DNA of 64,000 nucleotides from Olsenella profusa (GTDB lineage: Bacteria > Actinomycetota > Coriobacteriia > Coriobacteriales > Atopobiaceae): contig NZ_JACSNQ010000010.1 of NCBI RefSeq assembly GCF_016900315.1, positions 1 through 64,000 on the forward strand, written 5' to 3'. This document shows positions 51,393 through 59,778 of this stretch, piece by piece (position 1 is the first letter of the stretch; every line of letters begins with the position of its first letter). A program made the translations under genes and the position numbers. The notes below the pieces were generated by a model. It was not told where the DNA came from. It worked only from the letters and a program-made list of their open reading frames with translations, and searched no databases.

Positions 51393-51410
51393 TACAATGA
51401 CGGCGAGAAG
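51393..51410 (+). promoter_or_regulatory. HAD gene promoter -10 box with downstream GGCGAGAAG motif
   Basis: TACAAT (51393-51398) is followed after 3 nt by GGCGAGAAGAACCTC (core 51402-51410) and then the ribosome site GGAGGGAG. It is the third promoter in the window with this arrangement. Confidence 0.55.
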
Positions 51411-51428
51411 AACCTCGGAGGGAGCGCC

Positions 51429-52256
51429 ATGATCCGCCTCATTGCCAGCGACCTTGACGAGACCCTGCTTGACGACACGCACCACGTGCCCGAGCGGGTG
51501 CGTCGCGCGGTGGCAGCAGCCCGCGAGCGCGGCGCGCGCTTCGTGCCCGCCACCGGCCGGCCGTTCGGCTCCGTCGACGTCACCCTGAGCGAGCTGGGGC
51601 TGCTTGGGACACCGGGCGAGTACGTGCTCTCCTTCAACGGCGGCGTGATCACGGAGAACGCGGAGCGCCGGCCGCTCACCAGCTGCAGCCTGCCGCGAGA
51701 CCGGGCCGAGGCGCTCTACGAGTTCGGCGTGGCACACGAGCTCTGCATGCACGTGAACACGCTCGACCCCGTCTACCTCTACCACTACGTGCCCGAGGAG
51801 CGCGCCTACATCGAGGGGCGCATGAACATCGTGGAGACCCACGAGCCAACCCTCGACTTCCTCTACGCCGCGGGACACGTAGTGGTCAAGCTCATCTACA
51901 TGAGCCTCGACATGGGCTACCTGCGCCACGTCCGGGACGAGCTGGACGCCGCCGGGCTCACGCGCGGCCTCGACGTCTACTACTCCGGCAACCGCTACCT
52001 AGAGTGCAACGCGCCGGGCGTCAACAAGGGCGCCGGGCTCATGGAGCTCGCGCGGCGGCTGGGCGTGGCGCGCGAGGAGGTCATGGCCATCGGCGACAAC
52101 TCCAACGACGTGTCCATGATTCGCGAGGCGGGCGTGGGCGTCGCGGTGGCAAACGCGACCGAGGAGGCCAAGGCAGCGGCGGACTACGTCTGCCAGGCAG
52201 ACAACAACGCTGGCGGCGTGGCCGAGGCCATCGAGAAGTTCGTGCTGGAGGCGTAA
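51429..52256 (+). CDS. Cof-type HAD phosphatase
   Basis: A 275-residue HAD IIB hydrolase. IASDLDETLLDD (catalytic Asp), VPATGRPFGSV, GVNKGAGLMELA (motif III Lys) and IGDNSNDVSMI are intact. The substrate is unknown, as for the related genes at 9597 and 33228. Its short leader holds the GGCGAGAAGAACCTC motif between the -10 box and the ribosome site. Confidence 0.93.
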   Translation: MIRLIASDLDETLLDDTHHVPERVRRAVAAARERGARFVPATGRPFGSVDVTLSELGLLGTPGEYVLSFNGGVITENAERRPLTSCSLPRDRAEALYEFGVAHELCMHVNTLDPVYLYHYVPEERAYIEGRMNIVETHEPTLDFLYAAGHVVVKLIYMSLDMGYLRHVRDELDAAGLTRGLDVYYSGNRYLECNAPGVNKGAGLMELARRLGVAREEVMAIGDNSNDVSMIREAGVGVAVANATEEAKAAADYVCQADNNAGGVAEAIEKFVLEA

Positions 52257-52373
52257 GGGCGCGGGGGCCGGCCGCGTCGGCCGCCGGTCCTTCTCGCCGT
52301 GCCAGCCGTCGCCTGCCGTGCCGCACGTCGCCTTCCGGCCGTCGCCATCCGCCCTTCGGCCTTCGGCCTCCGA

Positions 52374-52502
52374 GGGTACGTACACAATTGTAAATTTGAT
52401 TAATCCCCCAACAACCTCTCTAGCTGGGGTTTCTTTGAACGAGCCTCAAAATGCGGCCCGAAATTGTGTACGTACCCTCCCGGCGGGCTTGTGTACGTAC
52501 CC
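52374..52502. repeat. Repeat array, family D, with AT-rich insert
   Basis: GGGTACGTACAC (52374-52385) is followed by two inverted copies, GTGTACGTACCC, at 52466-52477 and 52491-52502. The outer pair extends to 16 bp by ACAATT/AATTGT. Between them lies an 80 bp AT-richer segment with CCCC...GGGGTTTCTTT, a weak terminator-like stem. It is the second family D locus in the window. Confidence 0.75.
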
Positions 52503-52560
52503 TTCCGGCAGGTCCGCTCAACCGCAGGGTTCAGCGACGGCACCGAGGAAGGCCGTTCGG

Positions 52561-52604
52561 CCGACCGCTCGACCGACCGCTCGACCGACCGCTCGACCGA
52601 GAGG
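52561..52604. repeat. 12 bp tandem repeat
   Basis: CCGACCGCTCGA is repeated about 3.5 times without a gap at 52561-52604. It lies before the small membrane protein gene. The frame of that gene reads through it, but this looks like leader rather than coding sequence. Confidence 0.75.
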
Positions 52605-52682
52605 GGCCGTGCCACGCCCCCGCGGGGAACACTTTCCTCACGGTCTGAGCGGACGATCGGAGCGAGCGAGGCGGTGATCCCC

Positions 52683-53024
52683 ATGCAGGGAGGCGTTGCG
52701 CGGCAGGTGGGTGCGGACTTCCTTGGGACGGCAGCCTCGCTGGCCGCTGCCGTCGTTTTGGGGACGAGGGCCCCTGGGGGCCTTGGCGTCATCGTCGTCC
52801 CGCTACTCGGGACGGCGCTCATGTACTGCTTTCGCCGCTTCGTGGCCGGACAGGGGGCGACGCTGCACGGCGCGCTGGCCCAGAGCCTCCTCGGCTTCTA
52901 CCTCGTGCACGTGACGAGCAGCCTCGCGGGCGCTCCGGCCTCCCTCCTTGCGGGTGCCCTCTTCTGCCTGGGCGTCGCCGCCTTCCGGGCGTGGGCAAGA
53001 CGGCCGCCGCGCGAGCGGCCCTGA
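52683..53024 (+). CDS. Small membrane protein, unknown
   Basis: A 113-residue protein with three to four hydrophobic segments (residues about 9-27, 31-48, 60-80, 83-103) and an arginine-rich end. No family was recognised; the layout is reminiscent of small ATP synthase-associated or holin-like proteins, but this is only topology. The ATG at 52683 has GAGGCGG about 9 bp upstream; an in-frame GTG lies three codons earlier. It is convergent with nudC, with 5 bp between the stops. Confidence 0.6.
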   Translation: MQGGVARQVGADFLGTAASLAAAVVLGTRAPGGLGVIVVPLLGTALMYCFRRFVAGQGATLHGALAQSLLGFYLVHVTSSLAGAPASLLAGALFCLGVAAFRAWARRPPRERP

Positions 53025-53029
53025 CGGCC

Positions 53030-53929
53030 TTATGCCCAGGCGGCTCGGCCCATCGTGCGGAAGCGCTCAATCATCTCCCCCGTGAGGCTCGCGCGGTCGC
53101 CCACGCGCTCGAGCGGCATCTCCGCGCGCGTGAACCAGCGGGCCTCCTTGAGCTCGAGGTGGTCCACGGCCAGCTCGGAGGCGCCGTCGACCTCGCACCA
53201 GAAGCCGGCGAGCAGCGTGTCCGTGAAGCCCCACGGCTGGCTCTTGTAGAAGCGCAGGTTGCGCACAGAGAGTCCGACCTCCTCCCTGACCTCGCGGCGC
53301 ACGGTGTCCTCGAGCGGCTCGCCGATCTCGGTGAAGCCGGCAACGAGCGCCCAGAGCGCGGTGGTGCGCCCGGCGTAGCGCGTGAGCACGATGGCGTCGT
53401 CGGCCGGGTCCGCGGCCTGCCGCACCACGGCCACGATCACGCCCGGGCAGATCTTGGGGTAGACGATCTGCGCGCAGCTCGGGCACACGATCTCGCGGCT
53501 CGACGGGGCGAGCTCGGTGGCGTGCCCACAGCGCCCGCAGAAGCGGTTGGCGCGGTACCAGCGGTTTAGCTGGGACGCCGTGGCCGCGGCAAAGAGCAGG
53601 TGCTGAGGCTCGGCGCGGCGCAGCCAGTTCACGGATTCGTAGGCAAAGCCCGCCGGCGCGGCCACGCGGTCGTCAAGCGCCAGGAAGAAGCGGGCGGCGC
53701 CCAGCGAGAAGAGGTAGGTCACGCGACGGGGCCGACGGCGGTAGTCACGCGCGCGGGGCAGGTCGAAGACCTCCCCGGAGTCGCCGGCGTCGGCGTCCGC
53801 CGCGCCCACGTGCGTCACGCGTGCCAGGCACGCGCCGTCCGAGAAGTGCAGCAGGTAGTCCTCCGGGCGCGCCTCGTGCGGCTCGAAGTGGTTGTCCAGC
53901 GCGTAGGTGGCGTCAAGCTCGTGAATCAC
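53030..53929 (-). CDS. nudC: NADH pyrophosphatase
   Basis: A 299-residue Nudix hydrolase of the NudC type. The zinc ribbon is FCGRCGHATEL ... CPSCAQIVYPKICP (four Cys), followed by the Nudix box GFTEIGEPLEDTVRREVREE then VG, and SQPWGFTDTLLAGF containing the SQPWPF-like signature of NADH pyrophosphatases (here SQPWGF). It cleaves NAD(H) to NMN(H) and AMP, and can remove NAD caps from RNA. The GTG at 53929 follows GAGGGGAGAA. Length is somewhat above the E. coli protein because of a longer N-terminal domain. Confidence 0.92.
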   Translation of the reverse strand: MIHELDATYALDNHFEPHEARPEDYLLHFSDGACLARVTHVGAADADAGDSGEVFDLPRARDYRRRPRRVTYLFSLGAARFFLALDDRVAAPAGFAYESVNWLRRAEPQHLLFAAATASQLNRWYRANRFCGRCGHATELAPSSREIVCPSCAQIVYPKICPGVIVAVVRQAADPADDAIVLTRYAGRTTALWALVAGFTEIGEPLEDTVRREVREEVGLSVRNLRFYKSQPWGFTDTLLAGFWCEVDGASELAVDHLELKEARWFTRAEMPLERVGDRASLTGEMIERFRTMGRAAWA

Positions 53930-54104
53930 GGGTTCTCCCCTCAGACAAGGCGGGGCGCCTGAGGCGCCTCCGTTGGCACAGGTCCCGAAGCGCAGGGCAG
54001 CCCGCGGGCCGTCCTGGAGCCATCATAGGCAAAGCCCGTCCGCAAGAGCACGGTCGCCCTCAGGCAGCCGCCCTGTCCCGGGCGCAGATTCACGTCAGTT
54101 CGTC

Positions 54105-54192
54105 CTTCTCGCCACGTCGTTTTGCCGTAAACTTAAGAACGGGCTGGCCCGTCGGGCCGCACCCGAGCTCTGTCCGGCCTGAGGGGCCGGAC
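54105..54192 (+). promoter_or_regulatory. Leader of the Fe-S scaffold operon
   Basis: A TAAACT -10-like box (54128-54133) lies 14 bp after a reverse copy of the recurrent motif (54105-54113), near the -35 position. A hairpin GTCCGGCC (54172-54179) / GGCCGGAC (54185-54192) follows in the leader. The region before it (53930-54104) shows no gene. Confidence 0.4.
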
Positions 54193-54247
54193 TCACACGC
54201 GTCGGCGCACGGGGCGTCGGCGAGGGAGTTCAGGAGAGGAGCATTAC

Positions 54248-54982
54248 ATGCAGTATTCCGCAGAAGTCGAGAATATGTGCCCCGTCGCCAAGGGCGCATA
54301 TCACGGCCCCGCGCCCATCCCCGAGGAGGGCAAGTGGGTCCAGGCCATGGAGATCAAGGACATCTCCGGCTACACCCACGGTGTGGGCTGGTGCGCGCCG
54401 CAGCAGGGCGCGTGCAAGCTGAGCCTCAACGTCAAGGACGGCGTCATCGAGGAGGCCCTCGTTGAGACCATCGGCTGCTCGGGCATGACCCACTCCGCCG
54501 CCATGGCCGCCGAGATCCTGCCCGGCAAGACCATCCTCGAGGCCCTCAACACCGACCTCGTCTGCGACGCCATCAACGTCGCCATGCGCGAGCTCTTCCT
54601 CCAGATCGTCTACGGCCGCACCCAGACCGCCTTCTCCGAGGGCGGCCTGCCCGTCGGCACCGGCCTCGACGACCTCGGCAAGGGCCTGCGCTCCATGGTG
54701 GGCACCACCTACGGCACCAAGGCCAAGGGCGCCCGCTACCTCGAGCTCACCCAGGGCTACGTCACCCGCCTCGCGCTCAACGACAAGAACGAGATCATCG
54801 CGTTCGAGTTCCTGAACCTTGGCAAGTTCACCGACGCCCTGAAGGCCGGCAAGTCCCCCGAGGACGCCATCCAGGGCGCCATGGGTCACTACGGCCAGTG
54901 GGACAACGCCGTCAAGTACATCGACCCGCGTACTGACGAGGAGACCCACACCGTCGAGTCCACGTTCCCCGTTCACGAGTAG
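54248..54982 (+). CDS. NifU/IscU-like iron-sulfur cluster scaffold protein
   Basis: A 244-residue protein. HGVGWCAPQQGACKLSLNVKD and IEEALVETIGCSGMTHSAAM place three cysteines as in NifU N-terminal scaffolds, and the remainder is an extension shared with proteins found beside GGGtGRT proteins. It probably assembles Fe-S clusters for a dedicated target. Codon use is strongly biased, suggesting high expression. RBS AGGAGAGGAG precedes the ATG. 18 bp separate it from the GGGtGRT gene, and both end at one strong terminator. Confidence 0.85.
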   Translation: MQYSAEVENMCPVAKGAYHGPAPIPEEGKWVQAMEIKDISGYTHGVGWCAPQQGACKLSLNVKDGVIEEALVETIGCSGMTHSAAMAAEILPGKTILEALNTDLVCDAINVAMRELFLQIVYGRTQTAFSEGGLPVGTGLDDLGKGLRSMVGTTYGTKAKGARYLELTQGYVTRLALNDKNEIIAFEFLNLGKFTDALKAGKSPEDAIQGAMGHYGQWDNAVKYIDPRTDEETHTVESTFPVHE

Positions 54983-55000
54983 AAAGGGAGGGATAACCTA

Positions 55001-56005
55001 ATGGCTGTTACGTTTGAGGGCTACGAGCGCCGCATCGACAAGATCAACAAGTGCCTCGCTGAGAACGGCATCTCCTCCCTCGAGGATGCCCTGCAGCTCT
55101 GCCAGGACAAGGGCATCGATCCCCGCGAGATCGTCGCCAACACCCAGTCCATCGCCTTCGAGAACGCCAAGTGGGCCTACACCCTTGGCTGCGCGCTCGC
55201 CATCAAGAAGGGCGCCAAGAGCGCCTCTGAGGCCGCCTCGATCATCGGCGAGGGCCTGCAGGCCTTCTGCGTCCCCGGCTCCGTGGCCGAGGAGCGCAAG
55301 GTGGGCCTGGGCCACGGCAACCTGGGCGCCATGCTGCTCGGTGAGGACACTGAGTGCTTCGCGTTCCTGGCCGGCCACGAGTCCTTCGCTGCCGCGGAGG
55401 GCGCCATCGGCATCGCGATGAACGCCAACAAGGCCCGCAAGAAGCCGCTCCGCGTCATCCTGAACGGCCTCGGCAAGGACGCCGCCCAGATCATCGCCCG
55501 CATCAACGGCTTCACCTACGTGAAGACCAAGTTCGACTACTTCACGAGCGAGCTGCACGTCGTGGAGACCATCCCGTACTCCGACGGCCCGCGCGCTGAG
55601 GTCAACTGCTACGGCGCCGACGACGTCCGCGAGGGCGTTGCCATCATGTGGCACGAGAACGTCGACATCTCCATCACCGGCAACTCCACCAACCCGACGC
55701 GCTTCCAGCACCCCGTGGCTGGCACCTACAAGAAGGAGCGCCTCGAGGCTGGCAAGAAGTACTTCTCCGTGGCCTCCGGCGGCGGCACCGGCCGTACGCT
55801 GCACCCGGACAACATGGCTGCCGGCCCCGCCTCCTACGGCATGACCGACACCATGGGCCGCATGCACTCCGACGCCCAGTTCGCCGGCTCCTCCTCGGTG
55901 CCCGCGCACGTCGACATGATGGGCCTCATCGGCATGGGCAACAACCCCATGGTCGGTGCCACCGTCGCCTGCGCCGTCGCCGTGAACGCCGCGCTGAACG
56001 AGTAG
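55001..56005 (+). CDS. GGGtGRT protein
   Basis: A 334-residue protein of the family named for its motif, here SVASGGGTGRTLHPDN near residue 270. Other conserved blocks are VTFEGYERRIDKINKCLAEN, VGLGHGNLGAMLLGEDTECF, FLAGHESFAAAEGAIGIAMN and MTDTMGRMHSDAQFAGSSSV. The family is found in anaerobic bacteria and archaea, usually next to a NifU-like scaffold as here; no biochemical role is known to me. Codon bias indicates high expression. A strong intrinsic terminator follows the stop codon. Confidence 0.92.
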   Translation: MAVTFEGYERRIDKINKCLAENGISSLEDALQLCQDKGIDPREIVANTQSIAFENAKWAYTLGCALAIKKGAKSASEAASIIGEGLQAFCVPGSVAEERKVGLGHGNLGAMLLGEDTECFAFLAGHESFAAAEGAIGIAMNANKARKKPLRVILNGLGKDAAQIIARINGFTYVKTKFDYFTSELHVVETIPYSDGPRAEVNCYGADDVREGVAIMWHENVDISITGNSTNPTRFQHPVAGTYKKERLEAGKKYFSVASGGGTGRTLHPDNMAAGPASYGMTDTMGRMHSDAQFAGSSSVPAHVDMMGLIGMGNNPMVGATVACAVAVNAALNE

Positions 56006-56042
56006 CACGCGCGCTGCTGACCGACGGGCTCCGTCGGTTTCC

Positions 56043-56077
56043 GGCCCCCGTGGCACCTTGCCGCGGGGGCCTTTTTT
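56043..56077 (+). terminator. Intrinsic terminator of the scaffold/GGGtGRT operon
   Basis: Arms GGCCCCCG (56043-56050) and CGGGGGCC (56064-56071) with a 13 nt loop, followed by TTTTTT (56072-56077). A textbook rho-independent terminator. Confidence 0.92.
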
Positions 56078-56120
56078 GCCGCGCTTGTAGCACGTCTCAG
56101 GGCCGCCATCGGCTGGGCCT

Positions 56121-56439
56121 GCTTTGAGAATCGCGGCCGTTGCGCCCCTGGGCACGCCGGGTGCTTTCAAAATGGCGACTGTTGCGTCTACGACCCCTCC
56201 GGGCGCTTACGAATTCACGCCCGTTGCGGCATCCGGGGGCCGCCAGGCCGCAACAGCCTATGTTTTCAAAACGCGCAGGCCCCTCAAACTCGTAACAGCT
56301 ACGCTTCTCTAAGCACCGCCCTAGCCCAAAGCTGCAACGGCCGGACTTTCCTAAGCACCACCCAAGCCCTAAGCCGCAACGGGTGAACTTCTCTAAGCAA
56401 CAACGGCGTCTATGCTGCAACGCCCGCCACATCCAAAGC
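56121..56439. repeat. Dyad-symmetric repeat array, family B, about 42 bp period
   Basis: Direct units start at 56121, 56163 and 56205 (GCTTTGAGAATCGCGGCCGT, GCTTTCAAAATGGCGACTGT, GCTTACGAATTCACGCCCGT), 42 bp apart, with a possible partial unit at 56083. Inverted units end at 56274, 56314, 56356, 56398 and 56439, steps 40, 42, 42 and 41. GTTGCG or its inverse CGCAAC/TGCAAC is the second conserved block. It is the same family as the array at 8.7-9.0 kb. The gap 56078-56636 shows no gene. Confidence 0.85.
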
Positions 56440-56636
56440 ACCCTCACCGCCCCACACCCCGCATCAGGCGAGAAGAACCTCCCGCTCTCCCTCGTCAACC
56501 GCCAACGGTAGGAGATGCTCGGTGAACGGTATGTGTATATGAACGTATGTGTTCTTTTATCGCAGTCTCGCCTTCAGGCGATGTGCTAGGCTTCACCCCG
56601 GTTTGGGTTTGCCCATTGTCAGGGAGGATTGCCACC

Positions 56637-57089
56637 ATGTCAGCCTGCTCCGCCATGACCTCTTCCGCCGCCGACCTCGAGCTCGCCCGCGCGCTGCTCA
56701 TCGCCCACAAGGAGGCGACCTGCGTTGCCGTGCGCGGCGACGAGATTCACATCATCACGGAGCGCGGCGTGAAGCCCCTGCTCAAGATGGTCTCCGAGGG
56801 CTGCAACCTCAAGGGCTTCTCCGTGGCCGACAAGGTCGTGGGCAAGGCCCCGGCGCTCCTCTACGCGGTGCTCGGCCCGAGCGCCGTCTTCTCCCCCGTC
56901 ATGTCTTGGACCGGCCGCGCCGTCCTGCTCTGCGCCGGCATCGCCACAAGCTATGATCAGCTCGTCCCCCACATCCAGAACCGCGCCAACACCGGCCAGT
57001 GCCCGATGGACTCCTCCGTCGAGGACGTCTTCGACCCGTACGAGGCGGTCGACGTCCTCAAGAGCCGCGCCCAGCAGCTCGCACTCTAG
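56637..57089 (+). CDS. DUF1893 domain protein
   Basis: A 150-residue protein. The segment ELARALLIAHKEATCVAVRG, then GVKPLLKMVSEG, GFSVADKVVGKAPALLYAVL and the cysteine in GQCPMDSSVED match DUF1893 proteins, a family of unknown function distantly like cytidine-deaminase folds. The ATG at 56637 follows GGGAGG; an earlier in-frame start at 56547 is less likely. A GGCGAGAAGAACCTC motif copy lies between the stop codon and a strong hairpin terminator. Confidence 0.8.
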   Translation: MSACSAMTSSAADLELARALLIAHKEATCVAVRGDEIHIITERGVKPLLKMVSEGCNLKGFSVADKVVGKAPALLYAVLGPSAVFSPVMSWTGRAVLLCAGIATSYDQLVPHIQNRANTGQCPMDSSVEDVFDPYEAVDVLKSRAQQLAL

Positions 57090-57121
57090 CGCCCGGCGAG
57101 AAGAACCTCACGCATACGACG

Positions 57122-57155
57122 CCGCCCCCGGCAAGCACGTGCTTGCCGGGGGCGG
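57122..57155 (+). terminator. Hairpin terminator after the DUF1893 gene
   Basis: Perfect 17 bp arms CCGCCCCCGGCAAGCAC (57122-57138) and inverse (57139-57155) with no unpaired loop bases, followed by TCCTTTGTGT. It may also serve the convergent opp side. Confidence 0.75.
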
Positions 57156-57205
57156 TCCTTTGTGTCTCAGCCATCCGGGACGAGGGCGAGCCGACCGGCT
57201 CCGTC

Positions 57206-57487
57206 CTACCCGCCCCAGACCGCAAGCAGCACCAAGACCACGACGGCGAGAAACACTACGTAGATCATGCTCACCGCACAGCCGGCCTTGAGAGCACCGA
57301 GCGCCATCCAGATGCGCTGCTTGACCGTGAGCTCGGCCCAGACCTTGCGCTCGGGCTTTTTGCGCTCAGCCCCGGTCCCCACGAGCCGATGCATGTGCCC
57401 AAGGAGCGACGGCCGCTCAACGCCGCTCATGTCGGCGATGACGCGGCCGTCGTCCTCAGGGTCTTCTTCGAGGCGCCTGCGTGACAA
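57206..57487 (-). CDS. Small single-span membrane protein at the end of the opp operon
   Basis: A protein of up to 93 residues with a charged N-terminal part and one hydrophobic segment at the C-terminus (GCAVSMIYVVFLAVVVLVLL). No family was recognised. A TTG at 57487 with GGGGAC upstream is 8 bp after the oppF stop, which would put it in the opp operon; an ATG at 57430 (MSGVERPSLL) is an alternative. It could be a small accessory subunit of the transporter, but that is only from position. Confidence 0.55.
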   Translation of the reverse strand: MSRRRLEEDPEDDGRVIADMSGVERPSLLGHMHRLVGTGAERKKPERKVWAELTVKQRIWMALGALKAGCAVSMIYVVFLAVVVLVLLAVWGG

Positions 57488-57495
57488 GACGTCCC

Positions 57496-58530
57496 CTACT
57501 CGTCGTAGAGGTGGCAGGAGACGAAGTGGCCCGGCTCCAGCTCCTTCTGCTCAGGAGCCACCTCGCGGCAGCAGTCCTTGGCAAACGGGCAGCGCGTGTG
57601 GAACTTGCAGCCCTTGGGCGGGTTCGCCGGCGAGGGAATGGAGCCCTCGAGCACGATGCGGTTCTGCTTGGCCTTGGGGTCCGGGATGGGGATGGCCGAG
57701 AAGAGCGCCTTGGTGTAGGGGTGCAGCGGGTTGCGGAAGATGTCCTCCGTGAAGCCGTACTCCACCATACCGCCGAGGTACATGACGCCCACGGCGTCGG
57801 AGATGTGCTCGACGACGGAGAGGTCGTGGCTGATGAAGAGGTAGGTGAGCCCACGCTCCTCCTGCAGGTCGTGCAGGAGGTTGATGATCTGGGCCTGGAT
57901 GGAGACGTCGAGGGCCGAGACGGGCTCGTCGCAGACGATGAACTCGGGGTTGAGCGCGAGCGCGCGGGCGATGCAGATGCGCTGGCGCTGGCCGCCGGAG
58001 AACTCGTGCGGGTAGCGCATCTTGTGGTACGGCTGCAGGCCGCACTCCTCCATCACGTGGTCGATGTAGCCGTCGAGCTCGTTTTTGGGCACGAGGTTGT
58101 GCTCGCGCACGGCCTCGCCGACGATCTCTGAGATCGGCAGGCGCGGGCTGAGGCTCGAGTACGGGTCCTGGAAGATGATCTGCATCTTGGTGCGCAGCTC
58201 GTGCATCTCCTTGTGGCTGAGGTCATAGACCTCGCGCCCGTTGAAGAGCACCTGACCGCCGGTCTTCTCGCCGGCGAGGCGAAGGATCGTGCGGCCGGTG
58301 GTGGACTTGCCGCAGCCGGACTCGCCGACGAGGCCCATCGTGTGGCCACGGCGAAGCTTGAAGGAGACGCCGTCGACGGCCTTGACGAAGCCCTGCACGC
58401 GGTTGAGCATGCCGCCCTTGATGGGGAAGTACTTCTTGAGATCGTTGACCTCGAGAATGATGTCGTCGGAAGCGGGGGTGGCGCTCGCCTTGGCGGCCTG
58501 GGCCTCCGCAGTGGTGTTCGTGGAAGTCAT
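57496..58530 (-). CDS. oppF: Oligopeptide ABC transporter ATP-binding protein
   Basis: A 344-residue ATPase. Walker A is [16 protein letters not shown], the signature is [15 protein letters not shown] and Walker B is [12 protein letters not shown]. The C-terminal oligopeptide-transporter domain contains [18 protein letters not shown] with cysteines that bind an Fe-S cluster in related OppF/DppF proteins. It is 2 bp after oppD. With OppD it powers peptide uptake. Confidence 0.95.
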   Translation of the reverse strand: MTSTNTTAEAQAAKASATPASDDIILEVNDLKKYFPIKGGMLNRVQGFVKAVDGVSFKLRRGHTMGLVGESGCGKSTTGRTILRLAGEKTGGQVLFNGREVYDLSHKEMHELRTKMQIIFQDPYSSLSPRLPISEIVGEAVREHNLVPKNELDGYIDHVMEECGLQPYHKMRYPHEFSGGQRQRICIARALALNPEFIVCDEPVSALDVSIQAQIINLLHDLQEERGLTYLFISHDLSVVEHISDAVGVMYLGGMVEYGFTEDIFRNPLHPYTKALFSAIPIPDPKAKQNRIVLEGSIPSPANPPKGCKFHTRCPFAKDCCREVAPEQKELEPGHFVSCHLYDE

Positions 58531-58532
58531 GG

Positions 58533-59759
58533 CTACTTGCCCTCCCCCTCGTTCTCGCCGCTCGCGATGAGCTCGTCGAGCACGGCCGCGGTCTCGTTTG
58601 CGGCGTCGGCCGTCGCGTTGTCATAGTAGCGGTAGCAGCTCACCTCGTGCGTCGGGGAGAGCCTCACCATGTGCGGGTACTCGCCCTCGCAGGCGTGCAC
58701 GCACAGCTCGCAGCGGTCCTTGAAGTAGCAGTAGTTGGGCATGTCGACCGGGTTGGGGACCTTGCCCGGGATGGAGTAGAGGCGCTCGACCTTCTTGCCC
58801 ACGACGGGCTTGGAGGCCATGAGGCCGATGGTGTAGGGGTGCGCCGGGTGGTCGAAGATCTCCTCGGCGGTACCCTTCTCCACGATGCGGCCGGCGTACA
58901 TGACCACCACGAAGTCGGCCATCTCGGCCACGACGCCCAGGTCGTGGGTGACGAGGATGATCGAGGAGTTGATCTTGTCCTTGAGGGAGCGCAGGAGGTC
59001 GAGGATCTGCGCCTGGATGGTCACGTCGAGGGCCGTGGTAGGCTCGTCCGCGATGATGATGCGCGGGTTGCAGGCGAGCGCGATGGCGATCATGATGCGC
59101 TGGCGCATGCCGCCGGAGAGCTCGTGCGGGTACATCCCGTAGACGCCCTCGGAGTTGGCGATGCCCACGGTCTCGATCATCTCGATGGCGCGCGCACGGA
59201 TCTGCTCCTTGGACCAGTCCTTGCCGTCGTGGAGGGCGATGACCTCCTCGATCTGCTCGCCAACCTTGAAGACGGGGTTGAGGGAGGTCATGGGCTCCTG
59301 GAAGATCATCGAGACCTCGGAGCCGCGGATCTTCTGCATGGCCTCCTCGGGGGCTTTGGTCACGTCGATGGCGTGGTCGCCGAGGTTGAGGCGGATCGAG
59401 CCGCCGGTGACCTGACCCTGCGGGCGCTGCAGGAGCTGGATGAGCGAGAGGCACGTGACGGACTTGCCGCAGCCCGACTCGCCCACCACGCCCACGGTCT
59501 TGCCGACCGGCACGTCGTAGGTCACGCCGTCAACGGACTTGACCACACCCGTGTCGGTGAAGAAGTAGGTGTGGACGTCGTCGAACTCGACGGCGTTGGC
59601 CGGGTCGCGCATCTCGCAAGCGTACTCGGACGGTTCCACGTTCTTGCGCTTGCGCTGCTTCTCGTAGCCCTGCGTGATCCGGCGGTTCTCCTTGGTGATC
59701 TTGCGGGACTCGCTGGCGGAAAGGTAGCCCGCTTCGTCCTTCTTCTTGCTTCCAAACAT
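58533..59759 (-). CDS. oppD: Oligopeptide ABC transporter ATP-binding protein
   Basis: A 408-residue ATPase. Walker A is [16 protein letters not shown], the signature [15 protein letters not shown] and Walker [13 protein letters not shown]. It has an N-terminal extension of about 55 charged residues before the domain and a C-terminal cysteine-rich block ([18 protein letters not shown]) like OppF. The last 30 residues are Glu/Ala-rich. It lies between oppC and oppF in a tight operon. Confidence 0.95.
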   Translation of the reverse strand: MFGSKKKDEAGYLSASESRKITKENRRITQGYEKQRKRKNVEPSEYACEMRDPANAVEFDDVHTYFFTDTGVVKSVDGVTYDVPVGKTVGVVGESGCGKSVTCLSLIQLLQRPQGQVTGGSIRLNLGDHAIDVTKAPEEAMQKIRGSEVSMIFQEPMTSLNPVFKVGEQIEEVIALHDGKDWSKEQIRARAIEMIETVGIANSEGVYGMYPHELSGGMRQRIMIAIALACNPRIIIADEPTTALDVTIQAQILDLLRSLKDKINSSIILVTHDLGVVAEMADFVVVMYAGRIVEKGTAEEIFDHPAHPYTIGLMASKPVVGKKVERLYSIPGKVPNPVDMPNYCYFKDRCELCVHACEGEYPHMVRLSPTHEVSCYRYYDNATADAANETAAVLDELIASGENEGEGK

Positions 59760-59778
59760 GTGGCTGCTCCTCTCTGCC

